Below, piece after piece: positions 44,934 through 52,841 of a stretch of DNA of 53,946 nucleotides. The first letter of the stretch is position 1. Each line of letters starts with the position of its first letter. The translations under genes and the position numbers were made by a program. Under the pieces are notes generated by a model, which was given only the letters and a program-made list of their open reading frames with translations, was not told the DNA's origin and did no database searches. Origin of the DNA: Brevibacterium sp. HMSC07C04 (lineage in GTDB: Bacteria; Actinomycetota; Actinomycetes; Actinomycetales; Brevibacteriaceae); assembly GCF_001815905.1 (NCBI RefSeq), contig NZ_KV823267.1:1-53946 (forward strand). The letters are read 5' to 3'.

Positions 44934-45884
44934 TCAGCGGTCGTGCTCGACGCCGAGGCCGTCCTCTTTGACCTGGTTTGTCGCCAGCATCGTGTTGCGG
45001 ATTTCCTCCGCGAGACCGCCCACTGCCCCGGGGTTGTTCGGCATGAACATGACGTTGGACTTTCCGTTGCGCGCAACGTCCTGCATGGTGTCGAAGTACT
45101 GGGTCATGAGCAGCAGCTGTTCGGCGGTCTGCTCAATGCCCACACGGCGCAGGGCTTCGTACTGTTCGGCAATGCCGTTCGCGATTGCCTTGCGCTGGGC
45201 GGCGACGCCCTCACCCTGAAGGCGACGCGATTCAGCTTCCGCTTCGGCCTGCGTAACGCGCTTGACCTTGTCAGCTTCAGCCAGGGCCTGTGCCGCAACG
45301 CGGTCGCGCTGTGCGGCGTTGATCGAGTTCATCGAATCGCGCACACGCGAGTCCGGGCTGATGTCAGTCACGAGCGTGTTGACAATCCGGAAGCCGTAAG
45401 CGGCCATCGATGTCGACAGTCGCTGTTCGACCGAGGTGGCGATGTCGTCCTTCGATTCGAAGGCCGAGTCCAGGGTCAGGGTCGACAGTGCCGAACGGAC
45501 GGTGTCGAAGACGTAGGAGCGGATCTGCTCTTCCGGGTTCGACAGGCGGTAGTAGGCGTCAACAACCTGGTTTTCGCCGATCACGTACTGCACCGCAACC
45601 GGCACCATGACGAACACGTTGTCCTGGGTTTTGGTTTCGATGTTGACTTCGAGCTGGTGCACGCGCAGCGAAATCGGCTTGGTGGTCGTGTCGACGAACG
45701 GCGCCTTCATGTTCAGGCCCGGTTCGCAGACTTTGCGGTACTTGCCGAAGCGCTCGACGATGACGCGCTCCTGCGTTTTGACGGTGAAGAAGATCGATGT
45801 GCGCAGCCCGCCGAACAGCAGGAACAGCAGCACCACGATGATGATGACGGGGATGAGCGGAATCAGAATGTACAGGGGTTCCAT
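44934..45884 (-). CDS. SPFH/band 7 membrane protein (stomatin/QmcA type)
   Basis: 316 residues. One N-terminal membrane helix (ILIPLIPVIIIVVLLFLLFGGL) followed by the band-7 domain (ERVIVERFGKYRKVCEPGLNMKAPFVDTTTKPISLRVHQLEV) and a coiled-coil region (AQALAEADKVKRVTQAEAEAESRRLQGEG). It should form large rings in functional membrane microdomains. No NfeD gene is adjacent, which is often the case for QmcA-like members. GCAGATATG with AGGA upstream supports the start at 45884. Confidence 0.9.
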   Translation of the reverse strand: MEPLYILIPLIPVIIIVVLLFLLFGGLRTSIFFTVKTQERVIVERFGKYRKVCEPGLNMKAPFVDTTTKPISLRVHQLEVNIETKTQDNVFVMVPVAVQYVIGENQVVDAYYRLSNPEEQIRSYVFDTVRSALSTLTLDSAFESKDDIATSVEQRLSTSMAAYGFRIVNTLVTDISPDSRVRDSMNSINAAQRDRVAAQALAEADKVKRVTQAEAEAESRRLQGEGVAAQRKAIANGIAEQYEALRRVGIEQTAEQLLLMTQYFDTMQDVARNGKSNVMFMPNNPGAVGGLAEEIRNTMLATNQVKEDGLGVEHDR

Positions 45885-46030
45885 ATCTGCGTCCTCATGG
45901 TGTTTTCCGATGACGGCAACACTCTATAGGAGCCGCCTCACACCGAAAAGAACTGCGAGTTCGACCAGGTGTCACTCGCCGAGGTGCCGAACCGGCGCTG
46001 TGGGCAACGCCAGCTGGGGGCGGTGACCTG

Positions 46031-47500
46031 TCAGCCGGCCACGAGCGCTTGGATCGGCCCGGATGCGAAGTACACGATGAACAGTGCGGCAGTGAGGTAC
46101 ATGAGCGGGTGCACTTCGCGGAACTTGCCGCGTGCGGCCTTGAGCACGACGTAGGACACGAAGCCCGCACCGATGCCGTTGGTGATCGAGTACGAAAACG
46201 GCATGAGAACGATCGTGAGGAACGCGGGGACTGCAATCTCAATGTCCGTCCAGTTGATGCGCACAACCTGCTGCATCATGAGGAAGCCGACGAAGACCAG
46301 TGTCGGCGCTGCCGCCTCGGAGGGGATGAGTGCGGCCAGAGGAGCGAGGAACACCGTCAGCAGGAACAGCGCACCGGTCACAACATTCGCCAGACCGGTG
46401 CGAGCACCAGAGCCAACACCCACGGTCGATTCGACGAAGCCGGAATTCGACGAGGTTCCGCCCAGACCGCCGACGATGGCACCGAGAGCATCGGCCACCA
46501 TGATCCGCTTGGCGCCTTCTACCTGACCGGACTCGTCAACGAGTTTCGCCTGCGTGCCGACGGCCATCATGGTGCCCAGCAGGTCGAAGAAGTTCGTCAG
46601 CAGCAGGGTGAACACCACGAGAACAGCGGTGATGATGCCAACCGACTGGAATGAGCCCAGCAGGTTGAACGAACCGAGGATCGACAGGTCTGGCGAATGG
46701 AACCAGCCGCCTTCGATCTTCGGCACCGTCAGACCCCATCCGCCCGGGTTGGCGACCTCGCCGTCAGCTCCGGTCTTCGGTCCCAGGTTGAACACCGCTT
46801 CGAGTGCGAACGCGATGACGGTGGCAATGAGGATCGTGTAGAGGATCGCGGCGCGCACGCCCCATGCGTAGAGGACGAACAGCAGCAGAAGCGCGACCGT
46901 GAACAGCAGCACCGGCCAGCTGGCAATCGACCCGCCCTGGCCCAGTTCAAGCGCTGTGCCGCCGGAGTTGCTGATGAAGCCGGCGTTGATCATGCCGATG
47001 AGCGCAATGAAGAAGCCGATGCCCACACCGATTGCGGATTTCAGCTGGCCTGGCACCGCGTTGAAGATCGCGGTGCGGAAACCGGTGACCACCAGCAGAA
47101 GAAGAATAATGCCTTCAATGACCACCAGGCCCATCGCATCGGCCCACGTCATACCTGGAATGACAACAACCCCGAACGCCATGAACGCGCTCATGCCCAA
47201 AGCTGAGGACACCGCCATGGGGAAATTGCCCACCAGGCCCATAAGCAGGGTGAGAAGACCCGAAATGAGCGATGTCGCAGCAGCCACCGCGGCCAGGTTG
47301 GGAGTGTCTCCCCCGCCGAGGAACGCACCCGTCGAATCAGCGGCCGCACCGATGAGGATCGGGTTGAGCACGATGATGTAGGCCATTGCCAGGAAGGTCG
47401 TCAGACCACCCCTGATTTCGGTGCCCACAGTGGAGCCGCGCTGAGTGATTTTGAAGAAGCGGTCAAGGCCGCTGAGTCTGCTGTCTGCTGCGTTCGTCAC
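46031..47500 (-). CDS. NCS2-family purine permease (AzgA/PbuG/GhxP-like)
   Basis: 489 residues with about thirteen to fourteen helices. Signatures of the AzgA-type branch: RGGLTTFLAMAYIIVLNP at the first helix, NFPMAVSSALGMSAFMAFGVV, IGVGIGFFIALIGM, and SNSGFVESTVGVGSGARTGLANVVTGALFL near the C terminus. Members import adenine, guanine or hypoxanthine with protons. The GTG at 47500 has TAGACT exactly six bases upstream and no Shine-Dalgarno, so the mRNA is probably leaderless. Its promoter lies between the start and the tRNA-Thr terminator. Confidence 0.9.
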   Translation of the reverse strand: MTNAADSRLSGLDRFFKITQRGSTVGTEIRGGLTTFLAMAYIIVLNPILIGAAADSTGAFLGGGDTPNLAAVAAATSLISGLLTLLMGLVGNFPMAVSSALGMSAFMAFGVVVIPGMTWADAMGLVVIEGIILLLLVVTGFRTAIFNAVPGQLKSAIGVGIGFFIALIGMINAGFISNSGGTALELGQGGSIASWPVLLFTVALLLLFVLYAWGVRAAILYTILIATVIAFALEAVFNLGPKTGADGEVANPGGWGLTVPKIEGGWFHSPDLSILGSFNLLGSFQSVGIITAVLVVFTLLLTNFFDLLGTMMAVGTQAKLVDESGQVEGAKRIMVADALGAIVGGLGGTSSNSGFVESTVGVGSGARTGLANVVTGALFLLTVFLAPLAALIPSEAAAPTLVFVGFLMMQQVVRINWTDIEIAVPAFLTIVLMPFSYSITNGIGAGFVSYVVLKAARGKFREVHPLMYLTAALFIVYFASGPIQALVAG

Positions 47501-47506
47501 ACGGGA

Positions 47507-47512
47507 AGTCTA
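47507..47512 (-). promoter_or_regulatory. -10 element TAGACT, leaderless start of the purine permease
   Basis: TAGACT on the minus strand is followed by six bases (TCCCGT) and the GTG at 47500. Confidence 0.55.
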
Positions 47513-47532
47513 GGTGAGACTCAAAACAGAAA

Positions 47533-47563
47533 CGGGAAGCACCTCGTGCTGAGGTGCTTCCCG
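47533..47563 (-). terminator. Terminator of tRNA-Thr
   Basis: A 13-bp stem (47533-47545 with 47551-47563) with a 5-nt loop. Read on the minus strand it is followed by a T-rich TTTCTGTTTTG. It begins ten bases past the tRNA 3' end. Confidence 0.88.
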
Positions 47564-47572
47564 AAGAAGCTG

Positions 47573-47645
47573 AGCCCCCTGTCAGACTCGAACTGACGAC
47601 CTTCGCTTTACAAGAGCGGTGCTCTACCAACTGAGCTAAGGAGGC
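47573..47645 (-). tRNA. tRNA-Thr (anticodon TGT)
   Basis: Acceptor GCCTCCT pairs with AGGGGGC with one G-T pair. Anticodon loop CTTGTAA reads ACA. The T arm has TTCGAGT. One C-A mismatch sits at the top of the anticodon stem. CCA is not encoded. Confidence 0.95.
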
Positions 47646-47674
47646 GGACGGAGGGACTCCCTCCGATCGTGAGC

Positions 47675-47704
47675 AGTTTAGTCCAACAGCCCACACAGCC
47701 CAAA
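47675..47704 (-). promoter_or_regulatory. tRNA-Thr promoter
   Basis: TTTGGG (-35) and TAAACT (-10) with an 18-base spacer on the minus strand. The IS remnant begins ~40 bases further upstream, so the promoter has survived the insertion. Confidence 0.6.
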
Positions 47705-47832
47705 TCAGTGTGCGTGCGGTCTGCGGCTGGGGTTACCCGCAAAAAGGTATTGCAGACGATGGTGCGACTTGAGGATGACAATCGCCTGGACTTTCAGGCG
47801 CGTCCCTGATTCCTCAAGTCCCGCAATTTTTT
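47705..47832 (-). pseudogene. IS150-group transposase OrfB, N-terminal fragment
   Basis: After the seven-A run the -1 frame reads GLEESGTRLKVQAIVILKSH and HRLQYLF, like the start of IS150-type OrfB. It then continues into unrelated residues and a TGA at 47705-47707. The DDE catalytic core is entirely absent, so this copy cannot transpose by itself. Confidence 0.75.
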
Positions 47833-48282
47833 TAGATACGCGTTTTCCGCTTCCAACCGCGCAATCTGACGGCACAGCTTGTCTTCTTCTGTAAGCCGCT
47901 TCGGTGCAGCCGAGCCTTTGGGCCTGCCCTTCGGCTTCGGTTTCAACGCGTCATCGCCGCCTGTACGCCATGTCCTGGTCCAATCTTTGACGAGCTGGTC
48001 TGATGACAGGCCAAACTCGCGGGCAAGATCCATTCTTGTCTCGCCGGCAAGGTAGCGTTGGACAACTTCCTTCTTGATTTCAAACGAGTACTGCTGCTTT
48101 GTCGGTTTCTCCACAAGACATAGCCTGCCATGCAGCTTAAACCGACGATAGAGCATACGGGCGGCATACTTGGAGACACCAAGGGCATTGGCAGCGGCTG
48201 TATAACCCATGCCTTGCTCAAATAGTTCGACCAATTGCTCGCGCTGATGCTGACTTAGCGAACTTCGTGCTCTCAATGACAA
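47794..48282 (-). CDS. IS150-group transposase OrfA
   Basis: 162 residues. Two helix-turn-helix segments (QREQLVELFEQGMGYTAAANALGVSKYAARMLYRRF and KKEVVQRYLAGETRMDLAREFGLSSDQLVKDW) and a C-terminal leucine-zipper-like coil (LCRQIARLEAENAYLKKL), the layout of IS3-family OrfA DNA-binding proteins. The final codons contain A_AAA_AAA, the slippery heptamer for -1 frameshifting into OrfB. TTG at 48282 follows GGGGAG. As OrfB is truncated, the product could at most bind terminal repeats or repress related elements. Confidence 0.88.
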   Translation of the reverse strand: MSLRARSSLSQHQREQLVELFEQGMGYTAAANALGVSKYAARMLYRRFKLHGRLCLVEKPTKQQYSFEIKKEVVQRYLAGETRMDLAREFGLSSDQLVKDWTRTWRTGGDDALKPKPKGRPKGSAAPKRLTEEDKLCRQIARLEAENAYLKKLRDLRNQGRA

Positions 48283-48303
48283 CTACTCCCCACTAGTCGG
48301 TAA

Positions 48304-48338
48304 CTGATTTCTCAGTCCAACTAATGGGGAGCAGTTCA
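48304..48338 (-). repeat. Terminal inverted repeat of the left IS
   Basis: Reading inward from 48338: TGAACTGCTCCCCATTAGTT then GGACTGAG. It shares TGAACTG, a CCCC run and GTTGGACTG with the right IS end at 53839. Confidence 0.85.
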
Positions 48339-48463
48339 CATTTGTTGCGGTAGGGGGCCTATTTTTTCTTATTGGCGCCCACGCTTTCCGCTTGGCTGCA
48401 GCGCCAGCGAAATGTGAGATTGTGCGAGCGCAGTGCTGGGGGGATTGCGTCACGGGAGGCGCC

Positions 48464-48579
48464 GGCGCCCTATTTGGCGGCGTGAGGATGTGCAGATGTC
48501 GCTAGACCGGGAATGCGTGGCCGACGGCGCCGTATTTGGGGCGCTAGCAGGGGTGAATGTCGCTAGAACGGGAATGCGT
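48464..48579 (+). repeat. Imperfect tandem repeat, two units of ~61 bp
   Basis: Each unit begins with GGCGCC(C/G)TATTTGG (48464 and 48526) and ends with ATGTCGCTAGA(C/A)CGGG followed by AATGCGT (48496-48518 and 48557-48579). The middle of the unit is diverged. The rest of the gene-free stretch 48339-48829 contains nothing else that looks coding. Confidence 0.85.
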
Positions 48580-48679
48580 TAAAGACACTGATTTGCAGCT
48601 CCGCAAAACTGCAGGTCAGGGAATTGTCGCAAAATTCGGAGGCGCGCCTGTGTTGACAGATTCCCGTTCTAGCGACATT
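48556..48679. repeat. 20-bp inverted repeats 124 bp apart (MITE-like)
   Basis: AATGTCGCTAGAACGGGAAT at 48556-48575 and its exact reverse complement at 48660-48679. The enclosed 84 bases carry no gene. No target duplication is evident at the outer edges. The left arm is also the end of tandem-repeat unit 2. Confidence 0.85.
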
Positions 48680-48759
48680 TCGACCTTCGAAGTGCAACTT
48701 TTCCGACAGTTGGTGCCACGAGTTGCAATAGCGCGAGCATCTCGGCACTGAGAGCCAGG

Positions 48760-48795
48760 GTGGCCAGCGTGGCGACGGTGGCCAAGGTGGCGATG
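48760..48795 (+). repeat. Four 9-bp repeats (GTGGCNANN)
   Basis: GTGGCCAGC, GTGGCGACG, GTGGCCAAG and GTGGCGATG follow each other directly. The period of nine keeps a reading frame (Val-Ala-X) that runs to a TAA just before the DtxR boxes, suggesting the tail of a lost coding sequence. Confidence 0.6.
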
Positions 48796-48829
48796 GAGTC
48801 GGTAGCGGCCGAGCAGGAAGCGGACTAAC

Positions 48830-48871
48830 TTAGGGTAGCCTATTGTGTGGTTAGCCTTACCTGTGTAGTAT
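48830..48871 (+). promoter_or_regulatory. Iron-regulated promoter with two overlapping DtxR boxes
   Basis: TTAGGGTAGCCTATTGT (48830-48846) and TGGTTAGCCTTACCTGTG (from 48848) both resemble TTAGGTTAGSCTAACCTAA. A plausible -35 TTGTGT (48843-48848) and -10 TAGTAT (48866-48871), with a 17-base spacer, lie within them, so repressor binding would block polymerase. Confidence 0.85.
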
Positions 48872-48891
48872 CGACCCGATTGCTGTGTTGG

Positions 48892-48930
48892 CCGTAGCCG
48901 AAAGAGGCCATCAGTCTCTTGGGGCTACGG
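48892..48930 (+). other. Leader hairpin in the siderophore operon 5' UTR
   Basis: CCGTAGCC/GGCTACGG (8 bp) encloses a second stem AAGAG/CTCTT with a 9-nt loop. It lies ~20-60 bases after the predicted transcription start and ~45 before the start codon. No T-run follows, so it is not a normal terminator. Confidence 0.7.
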
Positions 48931-48976
48931 GTACTTTACAGCGTTTCAAAGAGTTCCTTACGCGTTAGGATTTCAC

Positions 48977-49933
48977 ATGTTTCGAAACAATTCGCTGACC
49001 CGTCGAGCGGCGCTGAAGACCGCCGCTGTCTTGGCAGCATCCACTCTTGTTCTGTCTGGTTGCTCCCGAGGCGACGACGCGGCGGCGTCAAAAAATGAGG
49101 GCACCGGGGACGAGCGCATCGCCGCAGTTGGCCTGGGAGACAGCGATACCTTGCTCGCTCTAGGCATCCAACCAGTCCTCGTAGCGCCCTGGGGTGCTGA
49201 GGGAGATGTTGATGCGTCTGGCGTCGGCCCATGGGCTACCGAAAAGCTCGGCGACAACAAGCCTGAAGTGGTTTACGGTACTGCCAACGGATTCACTGCT
49301 GAAATCCTGGAGAAGATCTCCGCCGCTGATCCGGACAAGATCATTGCGGTGAACTCTGCCGTAGACGCGCAGGCGAAGAAGGCGCTTAATGACATCGCCC
49401 CAACCACCGTTAAGCCAGACGGTGCCACGGACTGGCAGATCCCCTGGCGGGATCAGGTCAACCAGATCGCCGGCGCTGTAGACAAGCAAGAAGAAGGCGA
49501 CAAACTCGTCGAAGAAACGCAGAAGGCCTTCGATGATTTCCAACAGCAGCACCCTGAGCTCAAAGGCAAGCGTGCGGCTATCGTCATGCCTTATCAGGGA
49601 AAGATCGGCCTGTACACCTCCGGTGACGGTCGCGGGCAGTTTATCAAGAGTCTGGGCTTCGAGATCCCGAAGGAGCTCGAAGGTAACGGGGGCGAGTTCT
49701 ACCGCGACATCGCACCTGAGAACTACAGCGACCTCAACAACGTCGATTACCTCTTCATCCTTGATTACCAGGGTGCCGCCGATACCTTGAAGAAGGATCC
49801 AACATTCAGCAAGCTGGACGTTGTTCGCGAAGGCAAGGTCCGCTGGATGGACGAAAACGTGGGCAATGCAATGAGTATGCCAAACCCATTGACCATCCCC
49901 TGGGCAGTCGACAAGTTCTCTGACGCAATTTAA
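48977..49933 (+). CDS. Iron-siderophore ABC transporter, lipoprotein substrate-binding protein
   Basis: 318 residues. The signal sequence has both a twin-arginine-like TRRAALK and the lipobox LSGC, so the mature protein is a lipoprotein on the outer membrane face. The rest is a cluster A-III/FecB-type binding protein: IAAVGLGDSDTLLALGIQPV, PEVVYGTANGFTAEILEKISAADPDKIIAVNS, RAAIVMPYQGKIGLYTSGDGRGQFIKSLG, then a C-terminal MPNPLTIPWAVDKF. Likely binds a ferric siderophore or iron-citrate-like chelate. TTAGGA lies six to seven bases before the ATG. First of a four-gene operon under DtxR boxes. Confidence 0.92.
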   Translation: MFRNNSLTRRAALKTAAVLAASTLVLSGCSRGDDAAASKNEGTGDERIAAVGLGDSDTLLALGIQPVLVAPWGAEGDVDASGVGPWATEKLGDNKPEVVYGTANGFTAEILEKISAADPDKIIAVNSAVDAQAKKALNDIAPTTVKPDGATDWQIPWRDQVNQIAGAVDKQEEGDKLVEETQKAFDDFQQQHPELKGKRAAIVMPYQGKIGLYTSGDGRGQFIKSLGFEIPKELEGNGGEFYRDIAPENYSDLNNVDYLFILDYQGAADTLKKDPTFSKLDVVREGKVRWMDENVGNAMSMPNPLTIPWAVDKFSDAI

Positions 49934-51001
49934 TTGAAAGTGTCCGTTTCAAGGACTCGACATTCTTTGGTGTTTTCCCGGCGTTTGATTACTTCGGCCG
50001 CACTCGTTGGCTTGGCTTTGCTGCTGCTTGCCTCCCTGTACTTGGGTTCCAAAGATCTTTCCATTGGCGAAGTGACCAGCATCCTCATGCATGGTCCGCA
50101 CCCATCTACGCAATCCGGCATCAATGCTGAACAGTCCGGCATCATTTGGGACTTGCGCGTTCCGCGCACCCTCTTGGCTGTGATCACAGGCGCAGCCCTG
50201 GCTATGGCGGGTGCCATTGCTCAGAGCTGGACCCGCAACCCCCTGGCAGATCCCGGCATTATCGGCGTGAACGCTGGAGCAAGTTTCGCAGTCGCTGCGG
50301 CACTGACCTTGGGCTGGGCAACGACGGTCGGGGAGCGGACACTTGTAGGGCTCGTCGGGGCGGCCGTCGCTGCCTTAATCGTGCTGTTGATTTCCCGCGT
50401 ATCGCGTAACCCGCTAACTCTGGTACTCGTGGGCGTGGGAGTTACCTTCGCCCTGCAAGCAGCCACGAATATGCTGAGCCTCTATTCTTCCGACACCCTG
50501 GAAGGGCTCCGCCGCTGGACCGTTGGCTCTACGGCTGGGCGGGGTATGGAAGACGTGGCCTTAGCTGCTTTAGGTCTAGCACTAGGTGCTCTATGTGGTG
50601 CGCTTGCAGCACGCCCGCTGGATCTACTTGCGATGGGAGAGGACTCCGCCCGTTCCCTTGGCAGCTCGCCCACGAGAACCCGCTTGTTGGCTGCCGCAGC
50701 GGTGATCATCCTCGCCGGCTCGGCGACAGCCACTGTGGGGCTTGTGACATTCGTGGGCTTCGCCGTGCCACACCTACTACGCCCGTTTACCGGCCCGTCC
50801 CTGACTCGCCTCTTGCTGCCGACCGGCATTGTTGGTGGCGCGGCTGTGTTGCTAGCCGATATTGTGGGCCGCTTCGTCCTGCAGCCTAACGAGCTGGAAA
50901 TGTCCATTGTCTTAGCTATTGTCGGTGCCCCAGTGATGATTCTGGCGGTGCGACGTAAGAAGAGTTCACCGACCTCGAATGACTCGGAGCTGACGATATG
51001 A
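49934..51001 (+). CDS. FecCD-family iron-siderophore permease 1
   Basis: 355 residues with nine to ten helices. FecCD hallmarks: IWDLRVPRTLLAVITGAALAMAGAIAQSWTRNPLADPGIIGVNAGASFAVA, TLEGLRRWTVGSTAG and FVGFAVPHLLRPFTGP. It forms a heterodimeric channel with the next protein. The start is TTG at 49934 or GTG at 49940; no strong ribosome-binding site, only three bases after the previous stop, so it is translationally coupled. Stop overlaps the next ATG by four bases. Confidence 0.92.
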   Translation: MKVSVSRTRHSLVFSRRLITSAALVGLALLLLASLYLGSKDLSIGEVTSILMHGPHPSTQSGINAEQSGIIWDLRVPRTLLAVITGAALAMAGAIAQSWTRNPLADPGIIGVNAGASFAVAAALTLGWATTVGERTLVGLVGAAVAALIVLLISRVSRNPLTLVLVGVGVTFALQAATNMLSLYSSDTLEGLRRWTVGSTAGRGMEDVALAALGLALGALCGALAARPLDLLAMGEDSARSLGSSPTRTRLLAAAAVIILAGSATATVGLVTFVGFAVPHLLRPFTGPSLTRLLLPTGIVGGAAVLLADIVGRFVLQPNELEMSIVLAIVGAPVMILAVRRKKSSPTSNDSELTI

Positions 51002-52050
51002 GCGATATGACGTCTATCCGTAGTCTTAAGCGTTCACGAAGCAGACGCGTCCTGGCGGCTTCGGCAGGGTTCGCCCTCATAGCGGCTCTTTGTTACTGCT
51101 TAATCCTGGGGCAAGGAGCGGTGAAGCTCAGCCCGATGGAAGTCATCGAGGTTCTCACCGGTGGGGGCACACAGCAAGCAATCAACGTGGTGTGGGATCT
51201 CCGCCTGCCTGTAGCAATCGCTACCGTTCTGGTCGGCGCGGCTCTAGGGCTGGCAGGTGCGTGGACTCAGACCATGGCCCGCAATCCGCTGGCCAGCCCG
51301 GACATTCTCGGTGTATCCGGCGGCGCGGCGGTTTTGGTTGTGGCGGGCACCGTAGTTACCCGCCCTGCATGGAGTGAGGGGGTGCCGACGTTCTGGTGGC
51401 GTGCTGCACTCGCTTTGCTTGGCGCACTAGTGATCGTTGGTTTGCTCGTTCTACTCGGTGGCTTCGGGACGTCGCAGCGCGTAGTGGTCATCGGCCTGGC
51501 ACTGTCTTTCCTCACGCAGTCTTTAGTGCAGTATCTCCTGCTCCGGGCTGACTTAACTCGTGCCACGGATGCCCAAACTTGGCTCGCTGGGTCTACCGGC
51601 TTTGTGCGTATGGAAGCTTTGTTGCCTATGGTGTTGGGCCTGTTGCCCTTCGTAGTTTTAGGCCTCTGTGTTACGCGCGATGTCCCTCTTCTTTCTCATG
51701 ATGACGCCACCGCGTCCACACTTGGGGTAAATGTCACGAGGGTGCGCGCTATTTTGCTCATTGCCGCAACGGGCATTGTCGCGGTGGTGGTTTCCTTTGT
51801 CGGCCCAATTGGATTCGTGGCACTATTGGCTCCTCAGCTGGCCAAGCTGGTGGCCGGAACGCCCACGCCCCATCCGTTGTGCTCTACTTTTGCAGGCGCT
51901 GCTCTATTAGCTGCGTGCGCCGTCGTGGCGGGCGCACTGCCATTTACATCCCCTGTGGGTTTGGTTACCGCCATCATCGGTGGCCCCGCGTTGGTGTTGC
52001 TTGTGTGGTTGGCGGCCCGTCGCGGAACTCTGAAAGGAATGGTTCAATGA
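50998..52050 (+). CDS. FecCD-family iron-siderophore permease 2
   Basis: 350 residues, nine to ten helices, paralogous to the preceding permease: VWDLRLPVAIATVLVGAALGLAGAWTQTMARNPLASPDILGVSGGAAVLVV, DAQTWLAGSTGF and GPIGFVALLAPQLAKLVAG. The N-terminal ~20 residues are basic (RSLKRSRSRRV). The start overlaps the previous stop (ATGA) and the stop overlaps the ATPase start in the same way, showing a tightly coupled operon. Confidence 0.92.
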   Translation: MSDMTSIRSLKRSRSRRVLAASAGFALIAALCYCLILGQGAVKLSPMEVIEVLTGGGTQQAINVVWDLRLPVAIATVLVGAALGLAGAWTQTMARNPLASPDILGVSGGAAVLVVAGTVVTRPAWSEGVPTFWWRAALALLGALVIVGLLVLLGGFGTSQRVVVIGLALSFLTQSLVQYLLLRADLTRATDAQTWLAGSTGFVRMEALLPMVLGLLPFVVLGLCVTRDVPLLSHDDATASTLGVNVTRVRAILLIAATGIVAVVVSFVGPIGFVALLAPQLAKLVAGTPTPHPLCSTFAGAALLAACAVVAGALPFTSPVGLVTAIIGGPALVLLVWLAARRGTLKGMVQ

Positions 52051-52841
52051 ACGTTCAAGCTGATCACGTCACCGTGGGCTACAACGACGGCCCAAGCATT
52101 GTTAAGGACGTGTCTTTCACTGCAGAGCCCGGGAAGGTCACCACGCTCTTAGGCCCCAATGGTTGTGGCAAGTCGACGTTGCTCAAGACGCTTTCTCGGC
52201 TGCTTGCTCCCGCCGAAGGACGGGTTCTTGTAGAGAAAAAGGACGTGCATAGTTTGCGGTCGCGCGAAGCCGCCCAACTAATTGCGCTTTTGCCACAACA
52301 CCCGCTGTGTCCGGCGGGATTGACCGTTGGAGAACTTGTGGAGCGCGGACGGCACCCTTATCGTCGATCGCTCTGGGGTGCGGGAGCGACGGCGTCAGAA
52401 GATAAAGAAAAAGTGCGCGAGGCGCTGAAGAAGACGAAGGTTGACCATCTTGTTGCCCGCGACGTGGCGGAGCTTTCTGGCGGCCAGCGGCAGCGGGTCT
52501 GGATGGCGATGGTGTTGGCGCAGGATACGCCAATTGTGCTGTTGGACGAACCGACTACCTACCTAGATCCGGCACATGCGATAGAGATTCTAAGTATCGT
52601 GCGGGAGCTCGCTCAAGAGGGCAAGACGGTGATTACCGTACTTCATGATCTTGGCCTGGCGGGAACTTTTAGCGACGAGATGATCGTCATGAAGGAAGGG
52701 GAAAAGATCGCCGAGGGTTCTCCAAAGGAGGCTCTGACGGTGGATGTGTTGCGCGAGGCATATGGCCTGAATGCCGAGGTGTGGGAAGATCCCCGCGGTA
52801 TGGCTCCGATTATTGTGCCGCGAGGGATTGTGGCTAATTAA
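52047..52841 (+). CDS. Iron-siderophore ABC transporter ATPase
   Basis: 264 residues. Walker A LLGPNGCGKSTLLKTL (~36), Q loop ALLPQHP, signature LSGGQRQRVWMAMV, Walker B PIVLLDEPTTYLD and H-loop His in VLHDLGLAG are all intact: a FepC/FecE-type subunit that powers uptake. Start ATG at 52047 overlaps the upstream stop. The stop TAA overlaps the TAA of the convergent reductase gene by two bases, so the four genes plus the reductase form one compact module. Confidence 0.93.
   Translation: MNVQADHVTVGYNDGPSIVKDVSFTAEPGKVTTLLGPNGCGKSTLLKTLSRLLAPAEGRVLVEKKDVHSLRSREAAQLIALLPQHPLCPAGLTVGELVERGRHPYRRSLWGAGATASEDKEKVREALKKTKVDHLVARDVAELSGGQRQRVWMAMVLAQDTPIVLLDEPTTYLDPAHAIEILSIVRELAQEGKTVITVLHDLGLAGTFSDEMIVMKEGEKIAEGSPKEALTVDVLREAYGLNAEVWEDPRGMAPIIVPRGIVAN

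Larger units (their letters stand above)
47745..48338 (-). mobile_element. Truncated IS150-group insertion sequence (left copy)
   Basis: Contains the full orfA, the frameshift site and about 35 codons of orfB, then breaks off near 47745. The terminal repeat TGAACTGCTCCCCATTAGTT (outer end at 48338) has the TG start and the GTTGGACTG core of the IS150 group. Confidence 0.85.

Noticed and set aside
47573..48338. tRNA-Thr as an integrase attachment site for the island
   Set aside because: The IS remnant lies upstream of the tRNA 5' end, no integrase gene is present and no tRNA 3'-end duplication was seen; IS-mediated acquisition explains the borders better.
48464..48679. CRISPR array
   Set aside because: Only two direct units with diverged interiors and one inverted copy; no regular spacers and no cas genes.
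48557..48751. 64-codon frame in the repeat cluster
   Set aside because: It is made of repeat sequence, has no ribosome-binding site and no protein-like composition.
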